A model generated the notes under the pieces. It did no database searches, was not told the origin of the DNA, and saw only the letters and a list, made by a program, of their open reading frames with translations. A stretch of DNA of 39,701 bases from a virus: positions 1 through 39,701 of the IMG/VR virus record IMGVR_UViG_3300017788_000069, one strand, 5' to 3'. Numbering within the stretch: position 1 is the stretch's first letter; every line of letters begins with the position of its first letter. Of the stretch, positions 1-7,244 are shown in pieces. A program made the translations under genes and the position numbers.

Positions 1-2
1 CG

Positions 3-1673
3 CTAGCACCAGCGCAGCCACCACCAGCAGCAACAGAAACGCCAGCAGCAGCGGCACCAACAGCACCGCTACCGGCACAACCAGCAGCAGCACCGCCACC
101 GGCACCAACAGCACCGCTACCGGCACAACCAGCAGCAGCACCGCCACCGGCAACGCCAGCACCACCAACGCAGACACCACCAGCAGCAACAGAAACGCCA
201 GCAGCAACAGCGCCGACGACTTCTCCGCCACGTCGGCCGTTTGATGAAGAAGAATCAACAGCGCCGGCGCCGATGACCGCCGGCGAGATCATGACGAAGT
301 TGCAGACGATGTTGCCGCAGAACAGTAAAGTTCCGCCGGAACAGCAGGCTGAGTTAGCCAAGCGTTTAGAAGGCTGGATTGGCGAGAACGCTGATCGGCT
401 TCAGGGCGCGCAGGATTTTGTGTCGGGCAATAAAAACACGCCGCAGGCGCAGGCGTTTGCGACACAGTTCCAGCAGACACGAGATGAGTTTGTTTCGTCG
501 CGAACGAGACAACTGGCCGCCGCTGATCCCGCCGCGGCTTCGACACCGCAAGGGTGGGCCGGTATGTATCGGCAGGTGACAGATCAGTGGGAGCAAATGC
601 CGTTTGAAATGAAATTGGTCACCGGACTGGGTCTCGGCGGTGGATTACTTGCTACGGCTTCTGCGCTTTTCGGCGAAGGCGGTGTTGGTGCCGGATTGCT
701 CGGCTTGCTTGGAATTGGCGTAGGCGGTCTTGCTGGCGCAAGCAGCGGTTTATTTGGCCAAGATGCCGCAAACATGGTCGGCGACGCGGCGTACAACGCC
801 GGCACGTTTTTCGGCGCAATGCCCGAGAAGGCTGACTTTAGTCGTTTACGCGGCGAAGGCGCTGTCGATCGTATCGGCGTTGGCGATAATTCAAGCAGCA
901 ACACGCGCGAAAATGTAAAGACACAATTAGCCGAACTCCCGAAACAAGTTGAGTCGTTGACAAAACTTATGCAGGCGCCGTTGCCGGAGCCGGCAAAATT
1001 GCAATTGATGCGCCGTCTCGATCCCAGCATTACTTCGATCGACGACGCACGACAAATTTTGCAAAACGGGCAAGAGTTTTTAACGCAGTACAACAATCCA
1101 GAAAGTGCGTTGCAGCAGCGTTTAAATCGGGCAAAGAGTTATTCAGAAATGACGGGTTTACCCGGCGCCGTTGCGGAACGTTATGCGCGCGGTATCCCGG
1201 GCGTTGTGAAAGACGTTAAACAATATGCCGGAGACACAATGCGAACCGTACAAGATACAGCGAAGAGCGTGGGCAGTTGGGCGTCAGCGAATGCAGAAAA
1301 TTTATTGATGCGCGCCCGAAACAGTCAACTGCCGTTTATGAAAAAAACAAACGCCGCCATTCAAAAGTGGGCGTTCAACGCAATGGACGCAAAAGAACTG
1401 CACGACATTCGCGAAGAGCGATCTCGCGGCGTTACGCGGCGTCCGGAAACAGCGCTTCGCGAACACAGATTGAATTTGCGCAAAATGACCGCGCAAAAAC
1501 CAACAACAGCGCCCGCAAAAAAATGTGTTGCGGTTGTAATGAAAGCCGCGCGCTGTTGGGCTGGATATGAACCGGTGCCGGGCGCTAAAGCCTATTCGCG
1601 TGGATCATGTCGGCCGGTGGGCAGTAAAAAGACACAAAAGGAGATGAAAAGCGGCAAAAAATCCAAGAACTAA
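3..1673 (+). CDS. Pro/Ala-rich, Gly-rich putative virion protein (5' end outside window)
   Basis: The reading frame is open from base 3, well before the first ATG at 273, so this is the 3' part of a longer gene. The first 90 or so codons encode a Pro/Ala/Thr linker containing two identical 16-residue units. After it come a helical stretch, a Gly/Ala/Leu-rich hydrophobic segment (around 595-790) that could span or insert into a membrane, and a basic coiled-coil-like part. The extreme C-terminus is very basic and carries a small Cys motif, C-W-x-G-Y-x-x-V-P-G followed by Y-S-x-G-S-C (around 1550-1610); from memory, similar short motifs occur in viral proteins. Glycine-rich hydrophobic segments recur in the products at 9331 and 15423, which suggests related virion or injection roles. 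That role is inferred; no enzymatic motif is seen. Confidence 0.8.
   Translation, partial: LAPAQPPPAATETPAAAAPTAPLPAQPAAAPPPAPTAPLPAQPAAAPPPATPAPPTQTPPAATETPAATAPTTSPPRRPFDEEESTAPAPMTAGEIMTKLQTMLPQNSKVPPEQQAELAKRLEGWIGENADRLQGAQDFVSGNKNTPQAQAFATQFQQTRDEFVSSRTRQLAAADPAAASTPQGWAGMYRQVTDQWEQMPFEMKLVTGLGLGGGLLATASALFGEGGVGAGLLGLLGIGVGGLAGASSGLFGQDAANMVGDAAYNAGTFFGAMPEKADFSRLRGEGAVDRIGVGDNSSSNTRENVKTQLAELPKQVESLTKLMQAPLPEPAKLQLMRRLDPSITSIDDARQILQNGQEFLTQYNNPESALQQRLNRAKSYSEMTGLPGAVAERYARGIPGVVKDVKQYAGDTMRTVQDTAKSVGSWASANAENLLMRARNSQLPFMKKTNAAIQKWAFNAMDAKELHDIREERSRGVTRRPETALREHRLNLRKMTAQKPTTAPAKKCVAVVMKAARCWAGYEPVPGAKAYSRGSCRPVGSKKTQKEMKSGKKSKN
54..149 (+). repeat. Two perfect 48-bp tandem units in the Pro/Ala linker
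   Basis: Bases 54-101 and 102-149 are identical 48-bp units that stay in frame, each encoding 16 residues of the Pro/Ala-rich linker. A shorter repeat encoding Pro-Ala-Ala-Thr-Glu-Thr-Pro-Ala-Ala occurs on both sides, near 24-50 and near 180-206. In-frame units like these suggest linker length changes by slippage or recombination. Confidence 0.9.
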
Positions 1674-1697
1674 CTTCTAGTCAGGAAAGGGCGGATA

Positions 1698-2402
1698 ATG
1701 GCTCAACAACCCGCAAAAAAGTCCGCGAACAGAAAAAAACGACGCGCAGAGGACACGGCCGAGCGCGAAAAGGTTTTAATTGAGCCTTTAAACATTGAAT
1801 GGCGCACTTCAAATCAGAGAACAGCATGGAAAACAATTGGCAACCATACGCTTACTTTTTTGCTCGGCGCCGCTGGTTCTGGCAAAACATTTTTGGCCGC
1901 GGCCTACGCGATCAATGAAGTTTTGCAGAAACGCAAGAGCAAAATTGTATTGACGCGACCGATTGTAGAAGCCGGTGAAAAACTTGGGTTTTTACCGGGC
2001 ACATACGGCGATAAAGTCAATCCGTACATGCAGCCGATTTATGACACGATGGAAACGCTTCTTGGCAAAACTGGGCCGAAGCGCGAATACGTCAATAAGG
2101 CCATTGTGCTTGCGCCGTTGTGCTACATGCGCGGCCGTACGTTCAATGACGCTGTGTGTTTGTTTGATGAGGCGCAAAATGCGTCATATCAGCAGATTAA
2201 GTTGTTTTTGAGTCGTTTTGGGCAAAATACGCAGGTGATCGTCACCGGCGATCCAACGCAGAGCGATCTGCATTTCGAAAAAAATCCGTTGTTGGAGGTT
2301 GCACAAAAACTCAAAGGCGTGCAGAATATTGCCGAAATTCGTTTCACCAATGACGATGTCGTTCGGCATCCACTGGTGGCGGCAATTTTAAAGCGCCTTT
2401 GA
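1698..2402 (+). CDS. phoH: PhoH-like P-loop ATPase
   Basis: A 234-residue protein, close to the usual length of the single-domain PhoH family. It has a Walker A motif GAAGSGKT at residues 57-64, the PhoH signature TRPIVEAGEKLGFLPG at about 86-101, a Walker B CLFDE at 154-158 followed by AQN, and the TGDPTQSD segment at 183-190. PhoH proteins are RNA/DNA-associated ATPases related to the helicase fold and are common in large phages, where their exact role is unsettled. The first 25 residues are very basic and probably disordered. The start is set by an AGGAAAGGGCGG purine run just upstream. It follows the large virion-type gene by 24 bases and probably shares its transcript. Confidence 0.95.
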   Translation: MAQQPAKKSANRKKRRAEDTAEREKVLIEPLNIEWRTSNQRTAWKTIGNHTLTFLLGAAGSGKTFLAAAYAINEVLQKRKSKIVLTRPIVEAGEKLGFLPGTYGDKVNPYMQPIYDTMETLLGKTGPKREYVNKAIVLAPLCYMRGRTFNDAVCLFDEAQNASYQQIKLFLSRFGQNTQVIVTGDPTQSDLHFEKNPLLEVAQKLKGVQNIAEIRFTNDDVVRHPLVAAILKRL

Positions 2403-2484
2403 GGTCATATTCTGTGCGACCGATTGCGAACAAGGTGAGACGTTCGAAACGTCACTTGTTACGGAAGACAAAACGGAGTGCGGC

Positions 2485-3030
2485 ATGGACGCGAAAACTA
2501 AGTCAGTATGTAAAAAAGCGCCAACAAAGACTGCCCGAAAAACTTTTCCTTCCAGTAAACGCCCGCTAAAATCGCCACAGGCATTTCGCCTCGCGTCGAG
2601 TATTTCAATCGGCGCTGCGGCGAACAAACTTGCCGAAGCCGGCATGTTGTGCAATGACATCCTGCCGTGCGTACCGGCGATCGACAACGGTTTTGACACG
2701 CTGGCGTGCGTGTACGGTACAGTTTTTAATCGCGTGCAGGTTCGCGGCCAGCGCACGTGTGCAAACGGCGGTAATCGTTTTTGCTTTTCGCTTTTGCGCC
2801 GCAAAGAGCGCGTGCGCCGCGGCAAAAAACGTTCGACAATTCGCCGCAAACGCTTTACAGTTGATGACATTGATGTGTTTGTGTTCGTGCATATTCGTTA
2901 TTTGCGTTTTTTCATCATTCCGGTCAGCGCAGTCGATTTAACGAAAAATTCGATTACGTTTCATCCGGGTTGTGAATGGGAAAACGCTTGGCACTATTTA
3001 AAGACGGGAACCGCCCACGATGCCGCCTGA
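2485..3030 (+). CDS. Putative PD-(D/E)XK-fold nuclease-like protein
   Basis: A 181-residue protein with a basic N-terminal tail of about 35 residues. The rest follows the order seen in I-Ssp6803I-type PD-(D/E)XK proteins: a helix (AAANKLAEAG), an acidic residue in FDTLAC, a strand ending in VQVRG where the family usually has VQVK, then a DDIDVFVFV strand, a FFIIPVSAV strand and a C-terminal Trp/Tyr-rich helix. The catalytic Lys position is Arg here, so activity is uncertain. The start is supported by GGAG 9 bases before the ATG. The 3' end overlaps the next gene by 11 bases. The assignment rests on motif order recalled from the family, not on a search. Confidence 0.55.
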   Translation: MDAKTKSVCKKAPTKTARKTFPSSKRPLKSPQAFRLASSISIGAAANKLAEAGMLCNDILPCVPAIDNGFDTLACVYGTVFNRVQVRGQRTCANGGNRFCFSLLRRKERVRRGKKRSTIRRKRFTVDDIDVFVFVHIRYLRFFIIPVSAVDLTKNSITFHPGCEWENAWHYLKTGTAHDAA

Positions 3031-3463
3031 ATTCGTAAAAGTGATGCTCGCCGATTTACGCAACGAGTGCACGCATTTGCAGTTTTATCTGTACCATGCG
3101 GCGGCAGTGCGCGGATTACACCGCGTTGAATATCAAGAATTTTTTGACGAAGCCGCCCGTAGCGAAATGAAACACGTGCGGCAGTTTCTCGATCGTTTGT
3201 TTGGTTTGAACGTGTTGTTGTCGCCGCATCAAATTAGTCTTGAAGCGCATGATTTTCCGCAGATGACCGATGCGCACAACATTTTACGCCACGCCTGCTC
3301 GCTAGAAACGCAGGTGATCGACAATTACGCGCTGCGTTTGCAGCAGTTGGAATCGTTGTCCGCGACGAATCCCGTCGAAGCGGCTTATTTGACGGTGTTT
3401 TATGAGAATCAATTGCAGGACAGTTACGAAGATCGTGACAACATGCGGCAAATGTTGGCTTAA
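3020..3463 (+). CDS. Ferritin-like four-helix protein
   Basis: A 147-residue, largely helical protein. Acidic and His residues sit at ferritin-like diiron positions: Glu16 in helix 1 (RNECTHLQFY), the E49-x-x-H52 pair in helix 2 (SEMKH), Glu96 in helix 3 (SLETQV) and Glu129 in helix 4 (FYENQLQD). The second E-x-x-H pair of bacterioferritins is incomplete because no His follows Glu129 by three residues. The length fits the bacterioferritin/Dps-like range. Possible roles are iron or oxidant handling, or a structural helical bundle. The gene overlaps the upstream nuclease-like gene and is followed at once by tRNA-Asn. Confidence 0.65.
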   Translation: MPPEFVKVMLADLRNECTHLQFYLYHAAAVRGLHRVEYQEFFDEAARSEMKHVRQFLDRLFGLNVLLSPHQISLEAHDFPQMTDAHNILRHACSLETQVIDNYALRLQQLESLSATNPVEAAYLTVFYENQLQDSYEDRDNMRQMLA

Positions 3464-3469
3464 ACATAG

Positions 3470-3541
3470 TGCCCGATAGCACAACGGTAGTGCACGGCAC
3501 TGTTAATGCTGGGGTTGTAGGTTCAAATCCTACTCGGGCAG
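3470..3541 (+). tRNA. tRNA-Asn (anticodon GTT)
   Basis: A full cloverleaf can be drawn by hand. The acceptor stem TGCCCGA/TCGGGCA has 7 pairs. The D arm is GCAC with loop AACGGTA and GTGC. The anticodon stem CGGCA/TGCTG encloses the loop CTGTTAA with anticodon GTT. The variable loop is GGGTT. The T arm is GTAGG, loop TTCAAAT, CCTAC. The discriminator is G73. No CCA is encoded, so the host CCA-adding enzyme would have to supply it. The G28-T42 pair is a wobble. It is the only canonical tRNA I find in the window. Confidence 0.95.
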
Positions 3542-3567
3542 TTGGCGTATTTAAAAGGGAGTTTATC

Positions 3568-3921
3568 ATGGCCGATCGTTTTGATCTTGAACAAGCATTG
3601 ATGGATTGTTGGCACACCACGGACGACATCGAGACTATTCTGGCGGCAGTCGAATCTGACGATCCACCACCGCGCAGCAAATTGATCTTTTTATTGCAGG
3701 GTTTGAAAGAACTGCATTCTTTGCGCTCGTCTCGCGCGTTTGAAATTTTTGAGGACATACTGGCGGAGTTAGAGTCGCCATCTGCGGACGAAGAATTGCC
3801 GAAAGATTCGCCGAGTGTAAAACAGCAGTGGACGGCGCGAGATTTTGACAATAAACAGCCCGGCCGCGACTATTCGTGTTACAAGAATTTTTTGGCGCAA
3901 AATCGTGACTACAAAAACTGA
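3568..3921 (+). CDS. Unknown acidic helical protein
   Basis: A 117-residue protein that I do not recognise. The start is set at the ATG preceded by AAAGGGAG, because the longer frame reaching back to 3469 would translate through the tRNA. The N-terminal half looks helical and acidic; the last 30 residues are charged and rich in Tyr, Asp and Asn. It follows the tRNA directly and is the first of a run of tightly packed small genes. Confidence 0.75.
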   Translation: MADRFDLEQALMDCWHTTDDIETILAAVESDDPPPRSKLIFLLQGLKELHSLRSSRAFEIFEDILAELESPSADEELPKDSPSVKQQWTARDFDNKQPGRDYSCYKNFLAQNRDYKN

Positions 3922-3922
3922 C

Positions 3923-4024
3923 GTGAATTTTGCCGCACTGCCGGACGTTGTGCCGTGGTTTGACACGGAAGACGAAGGTGAATATTCGGACGATCCAGAA
4001 AATGGCTACCCTTATGACGAATGA
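3923..4024 (+). CDS. Possible 33-residue acidic peptide
   Basis: A GTG-initiated small ORF begins one base after the stop of the preceding gene. It encodes a strongly acidic peptide rich in Asp, Glu, Pro and Tyr, ending in NGYPYDE. Without it the 3922-4013 stretch would be empty in an otherwise gene-packed region. The composition resembles a real soluble acidic peptide. There is no clear ribosome binding site, so translation would depend on coupling to the upstream stop. Confidence 0.4.
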   Translation: MNFAALPDVVPWFDTEDEGEYSDDPENGYPYDE

Positions 4025-4112
4025 CGCAGAGGTCATTCGGTTGTTTAGCGAACTTTGCGGGGCTGTGATGGTGTTGTGCCTGATCTATTTTTTGTGGACA
4101 CACGAGCAATGA
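4014..4112 (+). CDS. Small single-pass membrane peptide
   Basis: A short ORF of about 32 codons whose C-terminal two thirds is one hydrophobic helix (GAVMVLCLIYFLW) followed by THEQ. Its TGA overlaps the ATG of the next gene in the classic ATGA arrangement, which supports real translation. An in-frame ATG at 4002 would add four residues. Small single-span peptides are frequent in phage accessory regions; no function is assigned. Confidence 0.45.
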   Translation: MTNDAEVIRLFSELCGAVMVLCLIYFLWTHEQ

Positions 4113-4540
4113 GCCCAGAAAAAGAACACGAACTGGTCGTCAAATTTCCCGATTTGTTTGTCGGTCGCACGTATCCGCTGACGCAGTCATTGATGGCATT
4201 TGGCTGCGAGTGCGATGACGGCTGGTTCAACATTATTTTTTCGATGTGCGCCGCTATTCAACAGCATATGCGCGAAGGTGGCTGGAAATCTGAAGAGCCG
4301 TATGTTTTTACGCAAATCAAAGAAAAATTTGCTGGTTTACGCGTGTACGATTTTGGTCGCGACGACTTTATTGACGGCGCAATTTCCGTCGCTGAAACAT
4401 TGTCGTACAACACCTGCGAAATATGCGGCGCGCCGGGTGCGGTATGTGTTGCGAGCGGCGGTTATTGGTTAAAAACGCTGTGCCCGCAGCACAAAACTGA
4501 ATTAGACTACCGTTTGATCGACAAAAACGAGATGCTATGA
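4109..4540 (+). CDS. Zinc-knuckle protein of unknown function
   Basis: A 143-residue protein starting at the ATG that overlaps the preceding stop. It contains CDDGWFNII near the start, [13 protein letters not shown] in the middle and a C-terminal putative zinc site made of CEICG (around residues 109-113) and a later C-P-Q-H. This combination (GWF, then F-x-L-R, then CxxCGxPG and a final C-x-x-H/C) is familiar to me from uncharacterised phage proteins, but I know no experimentally defined role. It overlaps the following HAD-like gene by four bases. Confidence 0.75.
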   Translation: MSPEKEHELVVKFPDLFVGRTYPLTQSLMAFGCECDDGWFNIIFSMCAAIQQHMREGGWKSEEPYVFTQIKEKFAGLRVYDFGRDDFIDGAISVAETLSYNTCEICGAPGAVCVASGGYWLKTLCPQHKTELDYRLIDKNEML

Positions 4541-4947
4541 CGCCATATCGGCGAACGACGATCGCGCTGGATTTCGACCGCACGTTCACCAGCGATATCG
4601 AGTTTTGGCGTTTGTTTGTCGCGCTGGCGGCGCGCCGCGGCCACAAAGTGCTGTGCGTCACCGGCCGGACGGATACGCCGCACAGTCGAATTGAACTAGC
4701 GAATCTATTCGGGCCGCGCACGTTTGCATTGCTGGCCGATTGTATTTTTTGCGATCATTCGCCAAAACGCGATCGCACGCTGGCGCTCGGCTACACTGTC
4801 GATATCTGGATCGACGACATGCCGGAAGGCGTCGGCGCTACAGATCGGCTCGTGTTTAAAAAACTTGAAGACATGTTTCCGGTGTGCGAAACATTACCGG
4901 TATTTCACAAGACGGCTGTTGATCCGCAAAAAGTGTGGCAGCCGTAA
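4537..4947 (+). CDS. HAD-superfamily phosphatase-like protein
   Basis: A 136-residue, cap-less HAD-type fold. Motif I is DFDRT at residues 12-16 with the two expected Asp residues (Asp12, Asp14); motif II is the Thr of VTGRTD at about 41-46; Lys77 is a candidate motif III residue; motif IV is IDDMPEG at about 92-98. It would be predicted to hydrolyse a small phosphorylated substrate such as a nucleotide or a nucleic acid 3' or 5' phosphate; the substrate cannot be read from the sequence. It is translationally coupled to the zinc-knuckle gene through the ATGA overlap. Confidence 0.8.
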   Translation: MTPYRRTTIALDFDRTFTSDIEFWRLFVALAARRGHKVLCVTGRTDTPHSRIELANLFGPRTFALLADCIFCDHSPKRDRTLALGYTVDIWIDDMPEGVGATDRLVFKKLEDMFPVCETLPVFHKTAVDPQKVWQP

Positions 4948-4975
4948 TTTGTGTCCATTTTACGGGGGGTATATA

Positions 4976-5041
4976 ATGGCGGCACCGGTATTATTATGGC
5001 CAACACTGACGAATTACTACGCGTTGTGGGATTTTGCGTAA
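4976..5041 (+). CDS. Possible 21-residue leader ORF
   Basis: This ATG has the best ribosome binding site in the area (GGGGGG at 4963-4968) but encodes only a 21-residue hydrophobic, Trp/Tyr-containing peptide. It overlaps, in another frame, the start of the following membrane-protein gene, whose own ATG at 4996 lacks a visible Shine-Dalgarno sequence. It may deliver ribosomes to that gene by coupling or a frameshift, or it may be incidental. Confidence 0.3.
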   Translation: MAAPVLLWPTLTNYYALWDFA

Positions 5042-5373
5042 CCGCATTTTTAGCCGGTTATGTTCTCGCGCGTTTAGACGCTATTTACGTGCTATTACGC
5101 TCAACGCACGAAATTGGAGACACCGGCCGCGCGTTAAATATGCGCGACGACGATGAGGAAAACCGCTTTCCGCGTTTTCGAAAATCTAAATCGACCGACG
5201 ACGTGCAGCGAGCACCATCGGCGGCGATCGAGATTGACGAACGCAAATTTGTGACAAAAATAGATACTGGCGCAATGGCACTTGGTTCGAACGCCGGTGT
5301 GGGTACGACAATCACCGCCGCTGACAAAATCAACGAATCGGTTTCGAAACTTTCTCAGTTGAAAGGTAAATAA
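4996..5373 (+). CDS. Small N-terminally anchored membrane protein
   Basis: About 125 residues. Residues 6-27 form one hydrophobic helix (LLRVVGFCVTAFLAGYVLA) followed by a charged, probably cytoplasmic domain containing a DDDEE cluster and a Lys/Arg-rich segment. The start is uncertain: a GTG at 4951 is in frame, and the strong GGGGGG site upstream is better placed for the ATG at 4976 in another frame. The gene ends one base before the actin-like ATPase, so an anchoring or adaptor role for that filament protein is possible. That link is context only. Confidence 0.65.
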   Translation: MANTDELLRVVGFCVTAFLAGYVLARLDAIYVLLRSTHEIGDTGRALNMRDDDEENRFPRFRKSKSTDDVQRAPSAAIEIDERKFVTKIDTGAMALGSNAGVGTTITAADKINESVSKLSQLKGK

Positions 5374-5374
5374 C

Positions 5375-6412
5375 ATGGCAAAAGGCTTAGACGTCGGAAC
5401 ATCGTTTATCGTGTTTGCGTCCGATGCGCGCAAACAGGTAGCGGACAATAACACTGAGATGGTGGACTACGTGGCGTACAAAGAGTTTCGCGACGCGTTT
5501 TATATCATCAAACCCACGACACCCGTTGCGACCAAAATGATTGAAAAAGGTCTGCAGGGCCGCGTATTTGTCAAAGACGCCGACGGCAGTTTTATTTTGC
5601 TCGGCCAAGACGCCATTGAAAAAGCCGTGGAGCGCAACGATTCCGCGAAGCGTCCGATGTTTCGTGGCGTAGTATCGGCAAAAGAGAAAGAAGCAAAACG
5701 CGTATTGGCGTTTATTCTCAAAGAGGTGGTCGGACAGGCAGCAGAACCGCAGGAAAAAATTGTGTTTTGCGTGCCCGCGCAACCTGTTGATCAGGGCGAC
5801 GATGATTTTGACGTGGGTTATCACGAAGACGTTGTGCGGACGATTTTAGGCGAGTGCGGCTACGCCGCCCGCGCAATCAACGAAGCCGAGGCGCTGTGTT
5901 ACTCGGAACTCGAAAATGACGACTACACTGGCGTGGCGTTGTCGTGCGGCGCCGGCATGGTGAACTGCTGCGTCATGCTCAACGGCGAACCGACGGTGAT
6001 GTTTTCGACGACCAAGTCGGGAGACTGGATTGACCGTATGGCTTCTGTGGCGACGTCTGAGCCGGATTCCGTGGTACAAGCCGAGAAAGAACACGGCGAT
6101 TTCACCATCGGTGGCGCACCGTCCGAGAATGCGGTACTCGCTGCCGTGCAGGCGTACTACGAACGTTTGATTGACTACACGACAAAAAATCTTGCTGCGG
6201 CCATGTCAGGACACAAATTGCTGCCCAAGTTCAAAAATCCGTTGCCGGTTGTTATCGCCGGCGGCACGAGTCAGGCGAAAGGATTTGTGGACATGTTTGC
6301 CAAGAAACTAACCGAGAACAATTTTCCTTTGCCGGTGGCTGAAGTGCGCCACGCCAATGATCCGCTGCACGCTGTTGCGCGCGGCTGTTTGATCGCCGCG
6401 AAGGTGCTGTAA
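5375..6412 (+). CDS. Actin-like ATPase (ParM/MreB/FtsA superfamily)
   Basis: A 345-residue protein with the actin/Hsp70 nucleotide-binding signature. Phosphate 1 is GLDVGTSFIVFA at 4-15; the connecting segment has INEAEALCY at 168-176; phosphate 2 is VALSCGAGMVNCCVM at 187-201; the adenosine motif is VIAGGTSQAKGF at 293-304. It is larger than typical ParM and close to MreB. Known phage actin-like proteins segregate or position phage DNA, and this one could do the same. It follows a small membrane protein by one base and ends just before a strong terminator, so it closes a transcription unit. Confidence 0.88.
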   Translation: MAKGLDVGTSFIVFASDARKQVADNNTEMVDYVAYKEFRDAFYIIKPTTPVATKMIEKGLQGRVFVKDADGSFILLGQDAIEKAVERNDSAKRPMFRGVVSAKEKEAKRVLAFILKEVVGQAAEPQEKIVFCVPAQPVDQGDDDFDVGYHEDVVRTILGECGYAARAINEAEALCYSELENDDYTGVALSCGAGMVNCCVMLNGEPTVMFSTTKSGDWIDRMASVATSEPDSVVQAEKEHGDFTIGGAPSENAVLAAVQAYYERLIDYTTKNLAAAMSGHKLLPKFKNPLPVVIAGGTSQAKGFVDMFAKKLTENNFPLPVAEVRHANDPLHAVARGCLIAAKVL

Positions 6413-6447
6413 TCACATTTTCTTTTTGTTAGCATTCTGGACAAACG

Positions 6448-6480
6448 AAAAGGGCCCTGCTATGCTGGCGGGCCCTTTTT
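6448..6480 (+). terminator. Rho-independent terminator after the actin-like gene
   Basis: Ten-pair stem AAAAGGGCCC (6448-6457) with GGGCCCTTTT (6470-6479), a 12-nt loop and a terminal T run. It lies 35 bases after the actin-like gene stop. Confidence 0.9.
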
Positions 6481-6499
6481 GTTTGCACGGAGGCGTAAC

Positions 6500-6964
6500 A
6501 TGCGGCGCCCGGTTCGATTTGAAGGTATTGTAATTTCACATCTTGGTAATATCGACGGGCGCGTACCAGAAAAAGAAAACACACTTGTTTACGTACAGTC
6601 CGCACTCGACCGCGGATTTCATGTATGCGTACAAGTAGCCTACCGCAACGGCGCATTTTTATTACCGCGTGTGCGCGGCTATGATTTAGCCAAACCGGCG
6701 TTTTTATCGCGGCAGCGTTTATGGTGCTGCACTGACGACGCAGAAGCGATGGACGCGTTGTGCGCAATCAATGCGCACGCTTTTTTTATCACCGAACGAC
6801 TGCCAAGTTTAACTACAGCGCAATTCGTGTGGACGCTTCCGCCGCACAAACTTTCTTCTCGATCGATCGCTGTGTTTCCTGAATTCGTAGAACAAGCATG
6901 GTTGGACGACGAATTTAATAGCCCGGCCGGTATTTGCAGCAATACCCCTCTGAGTTACTGTTGA
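6500..6964 (+). CDS. Degenerate glycerophosphodiesterase-like protein
   Basis: A 154-residue protein with GGAGG 7 bases before the chosen ATG. The pattern I-S-H-x-G-N-x-D-G, then P-E-x-E-N, then Y-x-x-x-A-L-x-x-G-x, later LWCC and a final V-W-T followed by S-x-S-I-x-V-x-P-E, matches a small GDPD-like (TIM-barrel) family I recall from bacteria and phages. The first His and the EN pair are kept, but the usual E-x-D metal residues are replaced here (VCVQV), so catalysis is doubtful. It sits alone between a terminator and a candidate structured RNA. Confidence 0.6.
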   Translation: MRRPVRFEGIVISHLGNIDGRVPEKENTLVYVQSALDRGFHVCVQVAYRNGAFLLPRVRGYDLAKPAFLSRQRLWCCTDDAEAMDALCAINAHAFFITERLPSLTTAQFVWTLPPHKLSSRSIAVFPEFVEQAWLDDEFNSPAGICSNTPLSYC

Positions 6965-6965
6965 A

Positions 6966-6994
6966 TTTAGTTTGGCGGAATTTTGTGTTAGAAT
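6966..6994 (+). promoter_or_regulatory. Possible promoter for the 231-nt structured RNA
   Basis: TAGAAT at 6989-6994 resembles a -10 box and lies just before the closing helix of the RNA. TTTAGT at 6966-6971 is 17 bases upstream of it but is a weak -35 match. The site is suggested mainly by position. Confidence 0.35.
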
Positions 6995-7230
6995 AAAGTG
7001 TGTATCGTGAGTTGGCCGTGGTGGTCGGCCGGTTAGGGCGGCAGCCGGAGCATGATGCGCCGGCCGCTGCTGGACTTGTGGTCAGGTTTAGTCGTGAGCA
7101 CGAAAGGAGGCGCGGCGAATATCACACGAAGCAATTCGTTGCTTTTGAAAGTCGCCGTGAAGTCGAGATTGCGGTTTCGACAGGACCCGCGGAAGGGGAT
7201 CGCGGGGGCTCGCGATACACACTTTATTTT
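6995..7230 (+). ncRNA. Candidate structured RNA closed by a 17-bp helix
   Basis: Bases 6995-7011 pair with 7209-7225 over 17 consecutive positions (one G-U pair), enclosing 197 bases rich in local hairpins: 7014-7018/7026-7030; 7041-7048 with 7060-7063 and 7067-7070; 7092-7095/7100-7103; 7113-7118/7152-7157 enclosing 7129-7134/7139-7144 with a UUCG loop; 7162-7166/7177-7181; 7186-7191/7201-7206. The last strand of the closing helix is followed by TTATTTT, which could help termination. A reading frame crosses it (7000-7356) but has an unlikely composition and overlaps the next gene. I do not see SRP, RNase P, tmRNA or 6S signatures. The class is unknown. Confidence 0.72.
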
Positions 7231-7244
7231 AATCCGGTTTTGCC

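Noticed and set aside
54-149. Non-coding iterons or replication origin repeats
   Set aside because: The repeats keep the reading frame and encode a Pro/Ala linker of the protein that continues to 1673.
2428-2460. Hairpin between PhoH and the nuclease-like gene as a terminator
   Set aside because: The stem has bulges and no T run follows, so I would not call termination here.
7041-7111. SRP RNA signature (TCAGG ... GGAGG) in the 231-nt RNA
   Set aside because: The GGAA-type loop and the asymmetric AGCAG partner strand of the SRP core are absent.
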